Under the pieces are notes generated by a model that had not been told where the DNA came from, did not search any database, and worked only from the letters and a program-made list of their open reading frames with translations. A program made the position numbers and the translations under genes. From NCBI GenBank assembly GCA_944385995.1, contig CALWZL010000006.1, positions 1 through 64,000 of the forward strand: DNA of 64,000 nucleotides. The letters are read 5' to 3'. The DNA comes from an uncultured Faecalibacterium sp. (GTDB lineage: Bacteria > Bacillota > Clostridia > Oscillospirales > Ruminococcaceae). Positions 43,413-52,566 of the stretch are shown in pieces (within the stretch, counting starts at the first letter, position 1; the number at the start of each line of letters is the position of its first letter).

Positions 43413-46400
43413 TCAGACCCTCCTCTTGGCCTTTTTGCGGCTGACGGCGCAGCCCGCCAGGCAGCCAACCAGGCCCACGGCAAAGACGACCGAGCAGCCG
43501 ATGTAGGCGCCGCGCCACCAGGTCATGACATTTTCGGTGTGGGTGGTGGCGTTCACGCCGTTCATGGCCGCGCTGTTGGCCAGGGCGTACAGGGTGTAGT
43601 GCAGGTTCTGCCGGATGGCAGCCAGCATATCATGGTCGCCGCTGAGGCTCTCGGGATTCCAGTAGGTGATGCTCTCGTCGATGCCGAAGCCGCAGAAGGC
43701 GTTGGTGCCGGCCAGGATGCTCTCCTTGGGGGCAGCCTTCAGGGATACGCCGGTGAAGTCGGTGACGTTGTAGCCCTTGAAGCCCCACTCGTTGCGCATG
43801 ATGGCCACCTGTACGCCGTAGTTGGCGCTGGAGGCCACCGCACCGATCCGGTTGTAGGAGCTCATGACGCCCAGCGCGCCGGTGGTGTAGCTGTTCTCCA
43901 TCTCGGGATCACTCTCGAAGGAGGCGGGCTTGCCGTTGGCCTCAAAGGCCTGCTGGAGGTTGCGCAGCTCCATCTCCCGGGCCTTGGCCTCGCTCATAAA
44001 GACGGCGATACCGGCGCGGTTGATTTCCTGATCGTTGAAGGCGGCGTGCTTGATGTTGACCAGGCAGCCCTTGGACTGGGCGCCCTGGACCACAGCGCTG
44101 CCGGTGTAGCCCGACAGGATGGGATCTTCGGAATAATACTCATGGCCGCGGCTGTTGTAGGCGTGGCGGTGGAGGTTCATGCCGGGGCCGATCATGATGG
44201 GCAGGTTGAGCACCAGGGTGCTCTCGCCCAGGATGATCTGGCCGTTCTCATAGGCCAGCTCCTTGTTCCAGCTGTAAGCCAGGTTGACCGGCGAGGGCGC
44301 CACCCGGGTGCCGTAGTCGTACTCGGCGGCATCCTCATAGGGAACGCCCTGGTAAGAGCCCTCGGTCAGATAGTGGGAATCCGAGCCGCCGGGGCCGTCG
44401 TCGGCCGCATACTGCATCAGGCCCACCGAGGGGATGGCCGCAATGTTGTGGAAGGCGTTGGCGGCGAAGTCCAGGAATTCCTGCACCGTCACCTTGTTGA
44501 GCAGCTCTTCCCAGCGGGGATCGTCGAAGTCGGCGCCCTTGAGATCACTGATGGTCAAATCGCTGCTGGTGTCGCCGAAGATCAGATCAGAGGTGTCCTC
44601 ACCGGTTTTCAGCTCGATGAAATCGTTGTTCAGCAGCCGGGACAGGTTCTCATCGGCCACCAGGCCGGTGTAGGTCTTGGGGAAGGTGCCATTCCAGTCG
44701 CTGCGGGACAGATAGGTGACGGTACCCGGCTGGAAGGCGTTGAAGTCCATGGCGTAGTCGCCCTCGGACAGCTGGTTGGTGATTTCGGTGCCGTTCTTGC
44801 TGACCGAGAAGGTCTGGCTGTCCACCTCGCCCTCCCAGGTCCAGTGGTAGGTCTTGGAGGCGTCGCCCTCGTCGGTCATGCCGTCGGCGGTGGTGTAACC
44901 CTGGGCGGCCAGGATGTTGTTCAGGGCGTCATGGGAATCGGTGCCGATGGCGAAGTAGTAGTCGCCCGGGTCCACAATGTAGGTCTGTGCATTTTCCGAG
45001 TCATAGCTGGCGAGGTTGGCCATGTCCACTTCCATGGTGATGGTCTGGCTCTCGCCGGGGGCCAGGGTCTCGGTCTTTTCGTAGTCCATCAGCTGGACGG
45101 CGGACTTTTCAATGCCGTACTGACGGTCATAGTCGGTGTAGGGCGCCTGGGCGTAGAGCTGAATCACGTCCTTGCCGGCGGTGTCGCCGGTGTTGGTCAC
45201 GGTGACGGTGACGGTGGCCGTCTTTTTATTGCCCATGATCTCGACGCTGTCCAGCGTCTGCTCAAAGGTGGTGTAGGACAGGCCGTAGCCGAAGGGATAC
45301 ACCATCTCGTTTTCATAGTCCCAGACGCCGTCCACGGTGGCCACGGTGCCGTCGGGGTTGGCGTAGGTTCCGGCGGAAGCCTCGCTGCCGCCGTTGCCCA
45401 TGACAATGTCAGCATACCGGGTCTCATAGTAGCGGTAGCCGGTGTAGATGCCCTCGGCCTCGATCAGGTAGGAGTTGACGCTGGCCGCGGCGTCAAAGTC
45501 GGCGGCGTTGGCCCAGGGAATGTCGCCGTAGTTCATCATGGCAGGGGCCACGGCGGTGTTCTTGGCGTAGACATCGCCCAGGTGAGCCGAGGGCGAGACG
45601 GTGCCGTTCAGCACGTCGGCCACGCCATAGAAGCCGTAGGCGCCGGGCAGGCCAATCCAGAGGATGGCGTCGATGTCGGGGTCATCCTGGAGGTTGGCGA
45701 TTTCCATCTGGTTGGTGGCGTTGACCAGGACAATGACCTTGTCAAAGTTGGCCTTGGCCTCCTCGATCAGGGCCATTTCCTCGTCGCTGAGGCTCAGGAT
45801 GTTGCCGGTGACGGTGGAAACGCCCTCGGCCAGGCCCTCTTCGCCGGGATAGTAGCCGTCGCCGTTTTCACCGTTGGGCCGGCCCACCACCACGATGGCG
45901 GCGTCGCCGTAGGCGTCGTATTCGGAGTTATAGGCGGGGTTGAGGGCGGCCAGCTCATCCAGACTCAGTTCGCAGGGGTCGTTGTAGCTGGTGATTTCGG
46001 CGTACTCGGGGAGGACGCCGCCGCCGAACTGGGGCACCGTCCACTCTTTGTCGGCGAAATAGGCCTGGTAGGCTGCCAGCATGGAGGGATTCAGCTGGAA
46101 GCCGCGCTCGGTGAAGCAGTCGAAGATTTCGACGGTGGACTTGCCGTCGGTGACGCTGCCGCCGCTGCCGCCGTAGACCGGCGCATAGCTGCGGATGCCG
46201 AACAGGGTGATTTTGGCGTCCTTGGCCAGCGGCAGGGCGTCGTTTTCATTTTTCAGCAGGGCTACGGTCTCCTGGGATTCGCGGATCGCGAAATCCTTCA
46301 GACCCTCGTAGGCCTCCTGGGCAGTGGTGAAGTCGGACTTGTAGGTCCAGGCGTCCTCCTCGCTACCGGTGGTGTCGGTGACGGTTCTCTGGCTGCGGGT

Positions 46401-46523
46401 GCCGAAGAATGCGTCCACCGAAGTGCGGTACATTTCCAGCACCGACCCCGCTGCCAGCGAGATTGCCAGCAGCAAAGCCATCACCAGAGAGGTGCCGCGC
46501 CACAGATTGACTTTGCGGAACAT
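43413..46523 (-). CDS. Surface-anchored GH3 with reversed domain order and two membrane anchors
   Basis: 1036 residues. An N-terminal membrane helix (about 10-30) and a second one near the C-terminus (IGCSVVFAVGLVGCLAGCAVS, then KKAKRRV) hold the protein outside by both ends. Domain order is permuted: the (alpha/beta)6 domain comes first (ESQETVALLKNENDALPL, about 75-360), then a fibronectin-like domain, then the catalytic barrel with KHAAFNDQEINR and NVTDFTG (nucleophile Asp) near residue 930. This reversed order is known in a few GH3 enzymes. ATG at 46523 follows GAAGGAGG. It lies directly behind an AgrC/LytTR system that may control it. Confidence 0.85.
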   Translation of the reverse strand: MFRKVNLWRGTSLVMALLLAISLAAGSVLEMYRTSVDAFFGTRSQRTVTDTTGSEEDAWTYKSDFTTAQEAYEGLKDFAIRESQETVALLKNENDALPLAKDAKITLFGIRSYAPVYGGSGGSVTDGKSTVEIFDCFTERGFQLNPSMLAAYQAYFADKEWTVPQFGGGVLPEYAEITSYNDPCELSLDELAALNPAYNSEYDAYGDAAIVVVGRPNGENGDGYYPGEEGLAEGVSTVTGNILSLSDEEMALIEEAKANFDKVIVLVNATNQMEIANLQDDPDIDAILWIGLPGAYGFYGVADVLNGTVSPSAHLGDVYAKNTAVAPAMMNYGDIPWANAADFDAAASVNSYLIEAEGIYTGYRYYETRYADIVMGNGGSEASAGTYANPDGTVATVDGVWDYENEMVYPFGYGLSYTTFEQTLDSVEIMGNKKTATVTVTVTNTGDTAGKDVIQLYAQAPYTDYDRQYGIEKSAVQLMDYEKTETLAPGESQTITMEVDMANLASYDSENAQTYIVDPGDYYFAIGTDSHDALNNILAAQGYTTADGMTDEGDASKTYHWTWEGEVDSQTFSVSKNGTEITNQLSEGDYAMDFNAFQPGTVTYLSRSDWNGTFPKTYTGLVADENLSRLLNNDFIELKTGEDTSDLIFGDTSSDLTISDLKGADFDDPRWEELLNKVTVQEFLDFAANAFHNIAAIPSVGLMQYAADDGPGGSDSHYLTEGSYQGVPYEDAAEYDYGTRVAPSPVNLAYSWNKELAYENGQIILGESTLVLNLPIMIGPGMNLHRHAYNSRGHEYYSEDPILSGYTGSAVVQGAQSKGCLVNIKHAAFNDQEINRAGIAVFMSEAKAREMELRNLQQAFEANGKPASFESDPEMENSYTTGALGVMSSYNRIGAVASSANYGVQVAIMRNEWGFKGYNVTDFTGVSLKAAPKESILAGTNAFCGFGIDESITYWNPESLSGDHDMLAAIRQNLHYTLYALANSAAMNGVNATTHTENVMTWWRGAYIGCSVVFAVGLVGCLAGCAVSRKKAKRRV

Positions 46524-46596
46524 GATAGAACCTCCTTCTTCAATCGGCTCTGTGTTGTCAGACCGTCCCCTGAAACCGGGATGATTTGCACAAAAC

Positions 46597-46643
46597 ACAA
46601 AGTTCTTTGTACATATATTCCAGCAAAATCAGATACTTTTCAA
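46597..46643 (-). promoter_or_regulatory. Promoter/operator region of the anchored GH3
   Basis: Minus strand: TTGAAA (46643-46638) with a -10 such as AATATA (46619-46614, 18-base spacer). The palindrome ACAAAG-TT-CTTTGT (46597-46610) lies just downstream of it. A regulator site, possibly for the LytTR protein encoded upstream. Confidence 0.45.
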
Positions 46644-46675
46644 GTGAAGCTGCCCAAACTGTCACTTTTCCGCCC

Positions 46676-47992
46676 TCAACTGCATCCGTCCATCCGCGGA
46701 AAGAGCAGATTCATCACAAAGGTCTCTTTTCCGGTACTCACCCGGCAGGAACCGCCGTATTTTTCCACAATGGTGCGGATGGTTTCCAGGCCAAACCCAT
46801 GGAGACCCCGCAGCCGCCCGGAATCAGGCACCGGCAGTCCGTCCCGGAGGGCGGGCAGGTCCTCCGGGATACAGCTGTTCTCACAGTGGACCAGCACCAT
46901 CCCCCGCTTTCGGGCCACTTCCAGACGGATGTAGCGGCCGGCCGGGTCATCCACCTTTCCGGCGGCAGTGACGGCATTGTCCAGCAGGTTGCCCAACAGG
47001 GCATAGAGGTCGGAGGTGCGCAGAAAAGCCAGGGCTTTGCCGTCGGCCATGCAGTCAAATGCAATCTGTTTGCTCTGGCAGAGAAGCTGTTTTTCGGACA
47101 GAAGGACGTTGAGCGGCTCGCTGCCGGTGTCCACCGCGGTGTCATAGGCGGCGACCGCCTGGTTGAGAGCTTCCAGCTGTTCGGGGGGAATCAGTCCCCG
47201 CAGGGCCGCGGTCTGCTGTTTGAGTTCGTGGCAGCGGGCATTGATGACCCCGATGACCTCCCGGCGGACATCCAACTGTTGTTTCTGCTGGTAGATCAGC
47301 TGGTTGAGAAGGGCGTTGTCCTGCTGGACCGCCTGCCGGGAACCCATCTCACATTGCAGCCCCAGGATGAACAGACAGACCAAAATGCCGTAGAGCTGAA
47401 AGACATAGTACAGCACGCTCCCGGCCAGATCGGGGGACAAAAGCAGGAGGTTCTGCATCAGATTGGTGGTCAGCTGGACCGCCAGCAGCATACCCAGGGT
47501 GGAGCGGCTGCTGTGGGGATGTTCGATCCGGCCCAGCCTGCGGGCAAAGACCAGCCAGCACAGGCTCAACGCCGCGGCAAAGCCCGCCAGATAGACCCCC
47601 ATATCGGTCAGAATGCCCCTGCCCCACACCATCCGGCCCAGCGAAGCGGCCGTCTGGCCCACCTTGAAACTGAGATGCTGGGCCGCAGCGGCAGCGGTAA
47701 CAATGAAGAGCGCCCGCATCAGCTTCACATCAAAGCAGAAACAGACCGCCGGGATGGACAGCAGGACCAACAGGACGGTTTTGAGGCAGAGCATCCAGAT
47801 GCTGGAAAAGTGCAGCGCGTTGTAGCCCAGCGAGAGCAGAATCATGGCGGCGGTCACGCCCAGCGCCCGCGCAACAAAAAAGCGACGGTGCCGCATCCTC
47901 CAGCTGAAGACGGCCACCACCGCCGCCAGCTCAAAGACATAGCCGTCGCCGTTGAAAAAAGCATACAGTTCCGCAAAAAATTGTCCTGTCAT
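46676..47992 (-). CDS. AgrC-like GHKL sensor kinase
   Basis: 438 residues. The N-terminal half is hydrophobic with six to seven helices. A coiled helix then holds the likely phospho-histidine in VINARCHELKQQTAAL. The GHKL ATPase has NLLDNAVTAA (N box) and GHGFGLETIR-type sequence as LHGFGLETIRTIVE (G box). The start at 47992 overlaps the response regulator stop by 4 bases. It is the partner of the LytTR protein at 47989. Placed before the glycosidase block; it may sense a glycan-derived or peptide signal. No agrBD present. Confidence 0.85.
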   Translation of the reverse strand: MTGQFFAELYAFFNGDGYVFELAAVVAVFSWRMRHRRFFVARALGVTAAMILLSLGYNALHFSSIWMLCLKTVLLVLLSIPAVCFCFDVKLMRALFIVTAAAAAQHLSFKVGQTAASLGRMVWGRGILTDMGVYLAGFAAALSLCWLVFARRLGRIEHPHSSRSTLGMLLAVQLTTNLMQNLLLLSPDLAGSVLYYVFQLYGILVCLFILGLQCEMGSRQAVQQDNALLNQLIYQQKQQLDVRREVIGVINARCHELKQQTAALRGLIPPEQLEALNQAVAAYDTAVDTGSEPLNVLLSEKQLLCQSKQIAFDCMADGKALAFLRTSDLYALLGNLLDNAVTAAGKVDDPAGRYIRLEVARKRGMVLVHCENSCIPEDLPALRDGLPVPDSGRLRGLHGFGLETIRTIVEKYGGSCRVSTGKETFVMNLLFPRMDGCS

Positions 47993-48702
47993 AAGATCAT
48001 TCCGTTCCCCATCGCCTCAGCCAGTTCACTCATAAAGGCCTTTTTGCGCGGGCGGCTGATCTGAAGGATTTCGCCGTTGGTCAGCACCAGTTCATAGCCC
48101 TGGACCGCCTGGACGTACCGCGCATTGACCAAAAAACACTTGTTGCACCGCAGAAACCCCTTGCCCTGCAACTTTGCCTCGGCCTCGGTCAGTGTTCCGG
48201 TCCCCGACACAATCTGTCCGTCGGTGTGGAGCCACAGCCGGTGCCCCTGCACCTCGATGTAGAGGATGCTCCGCAGCAAAATCCGCTGGACGCCGCTTTG
48301 CTGGGGCACCATCAGGGCTTCGCTTTCCCGGCGGCACCGGTCGAGGGCCCGGCCCAGCTTCCGGGCAAAATCCTGATACCGGGCGGGCTTGACCAGGTAA
48401 TCCTGTGCCCCCACCTCATAGCTGTCCACCGCATACTGGGCCATCCCGGTCACAAAGATCAGGACTGCTTTCTGGTCCGCCTGCCGCAGCCGGCGGGCCG
48501 CCTCCATCCCGTCGATGCCGGGCAGGCAGACATCCATAAAGACAATGTCGAACCGGCCGCAGCCCCTGGACAGAAAGGCCAGCGCATCGGGGAACCGCTC
48601 CATCTGAAACTGTTCGCCCGTCTCCTGCCCGTAGCGGTCCAGATAATCCCCCAGCCGCCCGGCCTCGTCCAGCCGGTCCTCGATCATGGCAATGTGGAAC
48701 AT
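47989..48702 (-). CDS. LytTR response regulator
   Basis: 237 residues. Receiver domain with acidic pocket MIEDR, phospho-Asp in IVFMDVCLPGIDG and Lys in YLVKPAR. C-terminal LytTR domain with ILYIEVQGHRLWLHT and FLRCNKCFLVNARYV. ATG at 48702 follows AGGAGGAGATGAGG. It pairs with the kinase behind it. Its regulon probably includes the downstream anchored GH3 and perhaps the GH2-GtrA-GH3 operon. LytTR boxes could not be defined by eye. Confidence 0.85.
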   Translation of the reverse strand: MFHIAMIEDRLDEAGRLGDYLDRYGQETGEQFQMERFPDALAFLSRGCGRFDIVFMDVCLPGIDGMEAARRLRQADQKAVLIFVTGMAQYAVDSYEVGAQDYLVKPARYQDFARKLGRALDRCRRESEALMVPQQSGVQRILLRSILYIEVQGHRLWLHTDGQIVSGTGTLTEAEAKLQGKGFLRCNKCFLVNARYVQAVQGYELVLTNGEILQISRPRKKAFMSELAEAMGNGMIL

Positions 48703-48884
48703 GCCGCCTCATCTCCTCCTCTTTTGCCCCGTGCCTTCTTGTTTAACTATAGCAAATCCCACCTGGGAATGCAAGTTTGGCTTTCCCGGGCCGGTCTGCG
48801 TTCCGTAGACTCTGCAATCTACCCTCCGTGTGTGTACATTGGCCCCGCTGTCTGGTACACTGGTGTCAGAAAGGAGGAGTCCCC

Positions 48885-49490
48885 ATGGATCAGAGCAAGA
48901 TCGGGCGGTTCATCGCCGACACCCGCAAAGCCAAAAGCCTGACCCAGCGCCAGCTGGCCGACGCCCTGTCCATCAGTGACAAGACGGTGAGCAAATGGGA
49001 GACTGGCAAAGGCCTGCCGGATGTCTCCCTGATGCTGCCCCTGTGCGGTGCGCTGGACATCACCGTCAACGACCTTCTCACCGGCGAAAAGGTCTCTGCA
49101 TCAAACTATCAAAAGAAAGCGGAGGAAAATATGATGGATCTCATCAAGGAAAACCAGGAAAACAAAAAGCGGATGATTCTGTCCATCATCTGCGGCGTTA
49201 TCACCATCATTGCGGTCTGTTCCCTGGTCATCATCGCGTCCTATCTGGAACTTCCCGCAGCGGTGCGGATTCTGCTGATTCTGCTGGCCCTCGCCACAGC
49301 GGCGGCAGGGGTAGGGGCAGCGGCGGTGCTGGAAGTCCAGGCCGGCTATTATGTCTGCCCCGCCTGCGGCGCCGCCTTTGTCCCCACTTTGGAGGAATAC
49401 GTCAAGGGCTATCACACCTTTACCAGGCGGCGTCTGACCTGCCCATCCTGCGGCAAAACCAGCATGTGCCGCCACCGGATTGTCCGATGA
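48885..49490 (+). CDS. XRE-family regulator with membrane helices and zinc ribbon
   Basis: 201 residues. The N-terminal XRE helix-turn-helix (IGRFIADTRKAKSLTQRQLADAL, SISDKTVSKWETGKGLPDV) is followed by a linker. Two hydrophobic helices then lie at about 100-120 and 125-150. At the end, CPAC and CPSC motifs (GYYVCPACGAAFVPT, RRLTCPSCGKTSMC) form a zinc-ribbon-like pair. This DNA-binding plus membrane plus zinc layout is typical of Clostridial membrane-tethered XRE proteins. ATG at 48885 follows AAAGGAGG; the frame from 48777 is rejected. GTGTAC...GGTACAC flanks the likely -10 (TACACT) and may be its own operator. Confidence 0.85.
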   Translation: MDQSKIGRFIADTRKAKSLTQRQLADALSISDKTVSKWETGKGLPDVSLMLPLCGALDITVNDLLTGEKVSASNYQKKAEENMMDLIKENQENKKRMILSIICGVITIIAVCSLVIIASYLELPAAVRILLILLALATAAAGVGAAAVLEVQAGYYVCPACGAAFVPTLEEYVKGYHTFTRRRLTCPSCGKTSMCRHRIVR

Positions 49491-49502
49491 CCCCATACAG
49501 CA

Positions 49503-49532
49503 AAACGGCATGGCCTCTCGGTCATGCCGTTT
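49503..49532. terminator. Bidirectional terminator
   Basis: AAACGGCATGGCC / GGTCATGCCGTTT stem between the convergent XRE and M16C genes. Confidence 0.75.
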
Positions 49533-49552
49533 CGTATTTTCACGTTTGATTT

Positions 49553-52336
49553 TTACCCAAGGTTTTCAACCGTATCAAAGAGCCCGGCCGCCCGCTCGAT
49601 GGCGTCCTTGCTGCCAAAGACGCAGCGGACCCCCTGGGCCATTTTGCCGGCCAGGCCGCCGGCCTCGGTTTGCAGCCAATCGGCCTTCACGCCGCAGATG
49701 GCCCCCCGGTCCTGGGCTGCCAGCTGGTCGGTCACCCCGCAGAAATACCGCCGGTCGGCCTCCAGGGCCTGCTGCCGGGGCTTCCGGGGCGGGTCCACCT
49801 GGGCCACCGTGCCCACAATGCACTCGCTCAGGGTGTCGGCGGTGTATTCCTTTTCGGCCAGAAGGGCCGGACCCTCGGCAAAGCGCCGGTAACTGCCGCC
49901 GGCGTGGGGATCGCGGTAGGTGTAAATCAGCTCCATATCCGCCCGGCTCAGCATCCCGGCGCCATAGGCGCCGCCCTTCTCCCGGATGGTCTGCCACAGG
50001 TATTCGTAGCTCATGACCCGGGCCAGCACTTTCCGGGCCGCGCTGCCGTCGCCCGGCCAGGCCAGCACGTCATAGTTCACCCCGCCCTGGATGATGAAGG
50101 CCTCGTGTTTCGGCGCGGGAAGGGGTTCACTGTAGGGCTGAGCCGGTGCGCGTTCCCCGGCTGCAAAGGCACTGCCGGGCAGAAGTTCCCGCAGCCGGGC
50201 GCAGGCCGCAGCGCTGCCGTGACAGGCCACCGTCAGAGCGCAGCGGTGCAGGAGCTTGTCCCGCACAGCCTGAAGCCGGGCCGACAGACCCGCCCAGTCT
50301 TTTTTCTCCAGCAGGCCGCAGAGATACCGGTACATGCTGACGCCGCCGGTCCGCTCGCCCACCGCGGCATCCACCGAGAAACTCCGGGCCGCCCGGAGAA
50401 TGGCGTAATTGTGGCCGCTCTGGATGAAGTCCTGTTCAAAGTTCAGCTTCAGCTGTTCCAGAGCCCGGGCAAAGGCTTCCTCCGCCTGGCTTCCCTCCAG
50501 ACGGGTGTCGTAGAGCAGTTCTCCCATCAGCGCCACGGCCTTGTCCAGATTCCGCTCCAACAGGCTGGCCCGGGCCTCAAACTTGGCGATGCAGGGCCGT
50601 CCTTCCTGCCGGCCCACCCAGTGGTCGATGGTCACCAGGCTCTCACCCAGCCAGGTATTCCGCTGGGTGGTCAGCTCCAGGGCGGTATGACGGCTGGTGT
50701 CCAGCTCTTCCAACAGGTAGGGCAGCAAGGCCGCATCCTGCAATTCCTCGGGGGTCAGCGCACCCAGATCGTAATAGAAATTCAGGTACAGGCTCCCGGC
50801 AGTGGGCCGGGTCACCAGGGTCAGACCGGCCAGCTCTTGGACCTGGGCCTGGGCAAAGTGGGGCGGCTCGCTCAAATCGGCCACCGTCAGAGGGTGATCC
50901 AGCTGGAGTTTGCCCTCCTGCCGGGCCGAAGGCGCCGACGTGTCCCGGGGCTTTTCGGGAACCAGCATCACCTCCACCGGATCGGGTGCAAAGAGTTCTC
51001 CCAGCAAGGCCGTATACCAGTCGGTCCCCACCTTGCTGCGGAGGAATGCAAACACTTCTTCGGTCCGCAGGTCGGCCATGGGATCGCCGGTGTGGAGCCA
51101 GCCGGTGGCCGCCTCAATGGCCGCCAGCACGCCGTCCGGCAGACTGCCCGGCCGCTCGGTCACCTGGAATTCCAGCGTGTTGATGGAGGCGGTCAGCATC
51201 TCATCCGGGATTCCTCCGGCGCAGATTTTGGCCACGCCCTCTTTGACCGCCGCCCCAAAGCGGGCCGCCCGCTCCCGGTCGGTCCCCTTCAGCACCAGTT
51301 CCAGCACCGGCTGCTGGACCGAACTGTCAAAACCGGCGTCGATATCGGTGCCCAGATTCTGTTCCAGGAGGTATTTTTTGAGGGGGGATTGGTTGGTGCT
51401 GAGAAGGGCATCCAGCAGCAGGCTCACCGCCGTCTGTTTTTCGGCCTCCTCAAACCGACCGGTATACCAGCCTAGGGCGCACTGGACCGGGATGGTCTCG
51501 GGGGTATCGGTGGTATAGGACACCACCCGTTTGGTCCCCGCCTGGGGATACTGGAGGGGCGTCCGGGGCCGCGGGGCACCCTTGGGCATCCGGCTCAGAT
51601 AATGCTCGTCCAGGAAAGCCAGCTTTTCGGCCATGTCCATCCGGCCGTACAGGGTGATGCAGCAGTTGTCGGGCCGGTAGTGCCGGCGATAGATTTTCAC
51701 GTACTGCTCATAGCTCAGACCCGGAATCGAGGCCGGGTCGCCGCCCGACACAAACCCGTAGCCGTTGTCCGGGAACAAAGCCGCATTCATGGCAGCGTCC
51801 AGCTGGGCTTCCGGGGCGGCCAGGGCGCCCTGCATCTCGTTGTAAACCACACCGCTGAAATGGCCGTCCTCTTCCCGGTGCCAGGCTTCCTGGTCAAAGA
51901 CGCTCCGCTCTTTCATGGCCAGCGGGCAGAACACCGCGTTCAGGTAGACATCCATCAGGTTGCGGAAATCGGCCTCGTTGGGGGTGGCAAAGGGATAGAC
52001 TGTCTTGTCCGGGAAGGTCATGGCGTTGAGGAAGGAGGCCATGCTGCTCTTGACCAGCTGCATAAACGGCGATGTCACCGGGTACTTTTCCGAGCCCGCC
52101 AGCACCGAATGTTCCAGAATGTGGAACACGCCGGTATCGTCACAGGGAAAGGTTCCGAATCCAATGCCGAAGGCCTTATTCTCGTCCTGGTTTTCGATCA
52201 GAAGAACGGTGGCGCCGCTGACATCGTGGGTCAGGGTGGTGGCCGTGCCGTGGAAGATGGGGCTTTCCTCCTGTTTCACAAGGGTATAGCCGGGGTAAAG
52301 CTGCCCCGGGGCGCAAGTTTTTTCTTGATCCTTCAT
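49553..52336 (-). CDS. M16C zinc metallopeptidase (presequence-protease/insulinase type)
   Basis: 927 residues. The inverted zinc motif HxxEH reads H72-ILE75-H76 and is followed by a distal Glu in VVYNEMQG. Two further M16 repeats follow without the motif, including the peptide-clamping LDxxYLxxMPxGAP region; the total length is that of the M16C (PreP / falcilysin) class. It cuts short unfolded peptides inside a closed chamber. No signal peptide, so cytoplasmic. ATG at 52336 follows AAGGAG. Single gene, ending at a shared terminator. Confidence 0.85.
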   Translation of the reverse strand: MKDQEKTCAPGQLYPGYTLVKQEESPIFHGTATTLTHDVSGATVLLIENQDENKAFGIGFGTFPCDDTGVFHILEHSVLAGSEKYPVTSPFMQLVKSSMASFLNAMTFPDKTVYPFATPNEADFRNLMDVYLNAVFCPLAMKERSVFDQEAWHREEDGHFSGVVYNEMQGALAAPEAQLDAAMNAALFPDNGYGFVSGGDPASIPGLSYEQYVKIYRRHYRPDNCCITLYGRMDMAEKLAFLDEHYLSRMPKGAPRPRTPLQYPQAGTKRVVSYTTDTPETIPVQCALGWYTGRFEEAEKQTAVSLLLDALLSTNQSPLKKYLLEQNLGTDIDAGFDSSVQQPVLELVLKGTDRERAARFGAAVKEGVAKICAGGIPDEMLTASINTLEFQVTERPGSLPDGVLAAIEAATGWLHTGDPMADLRTEEVFAFLRSKVGTDWYTALLGELFAPDPVEVMLVPEKPRDTSAPSARQEGKLQLDHPLTVADLSEPPHFAQAQVQELAGLTLVTRPTAGSLYLNFYYDLGALTPEELQDAALLPYLLEELDTSRHTALELTTQRNTWLGESLVTIDHWVGRQEGRPCIAKFEARASLLERNLDKAVALMGELLYDTRLEGSQAEEAFARALEQLKLNFEQDFIQSGHNYAILRAARSFSVDAAVGERTGGVSMYRYLCGLLEKKDWAGLSARLQAVRDKLLHRCALTVACHGSAAACARLRELLPGSAFAAGERAPAQPYSEPLPAPKHEAFIIQGGVNYDVLAWPGDGSAARKVLARVMSYEYLWQTIREKGGAYGAGMLSRADMELIYTYRDPHAGGSYRRFAEGPALLAEKEYTADTLSECIVGTVAQVDPPRKPRQQALEADRRYFCGVTDQLAAQDRGAICGVKADWLQTEAGGLAGKMAQGVRCVFGSKDAIERAAGLFDTVENLG

Positions 52337-52490
52337 GTTGGTTCTCCTTATGGGGGTAAAAATTTGTCTCTATTGTATCATTTCCCGCCGGGAAAGGCAA
52401 TCAAACCGCGCCAATCCGTCCGCCCTTCGTCCTCTTTTTGGATGCGGCCCAGCCGGCGGCGGCGGAAAAAGATTTTTACCTCCGATCTTC

Positions 52491-52534
52491 TTGCAAAATT
52501 CTCTGCCCTGCGTTATACTTTTCTCGAAATCGTT
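52491..52534 (+). promoter_or_regulatory. lacI-type gene promoter with operator
   Basis: TTGCAA (52491-52496), 17-base spacer, TATACT (52514-52519). GAAATCGTT (52526-52534) sits over the transcript start. The same GAAATCGTT lies downstream of the -10 of the sucrose operon (53693-53701), so both are likely bound by this LacI protein. Confidence 0.65.
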
Positions 52535-52566
52535 TTCAGTTCAGGGGTATAAACGGAGGAATTCCT

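Noticed and set aside
42705..46934. 1409-codon open frame on the plus strand opposite two glycosidases
   Set aside because: Gly/Val/Asp/His-repetitive mirror of high-GC codons in GH3 and GH2; no ribosome site or domain.
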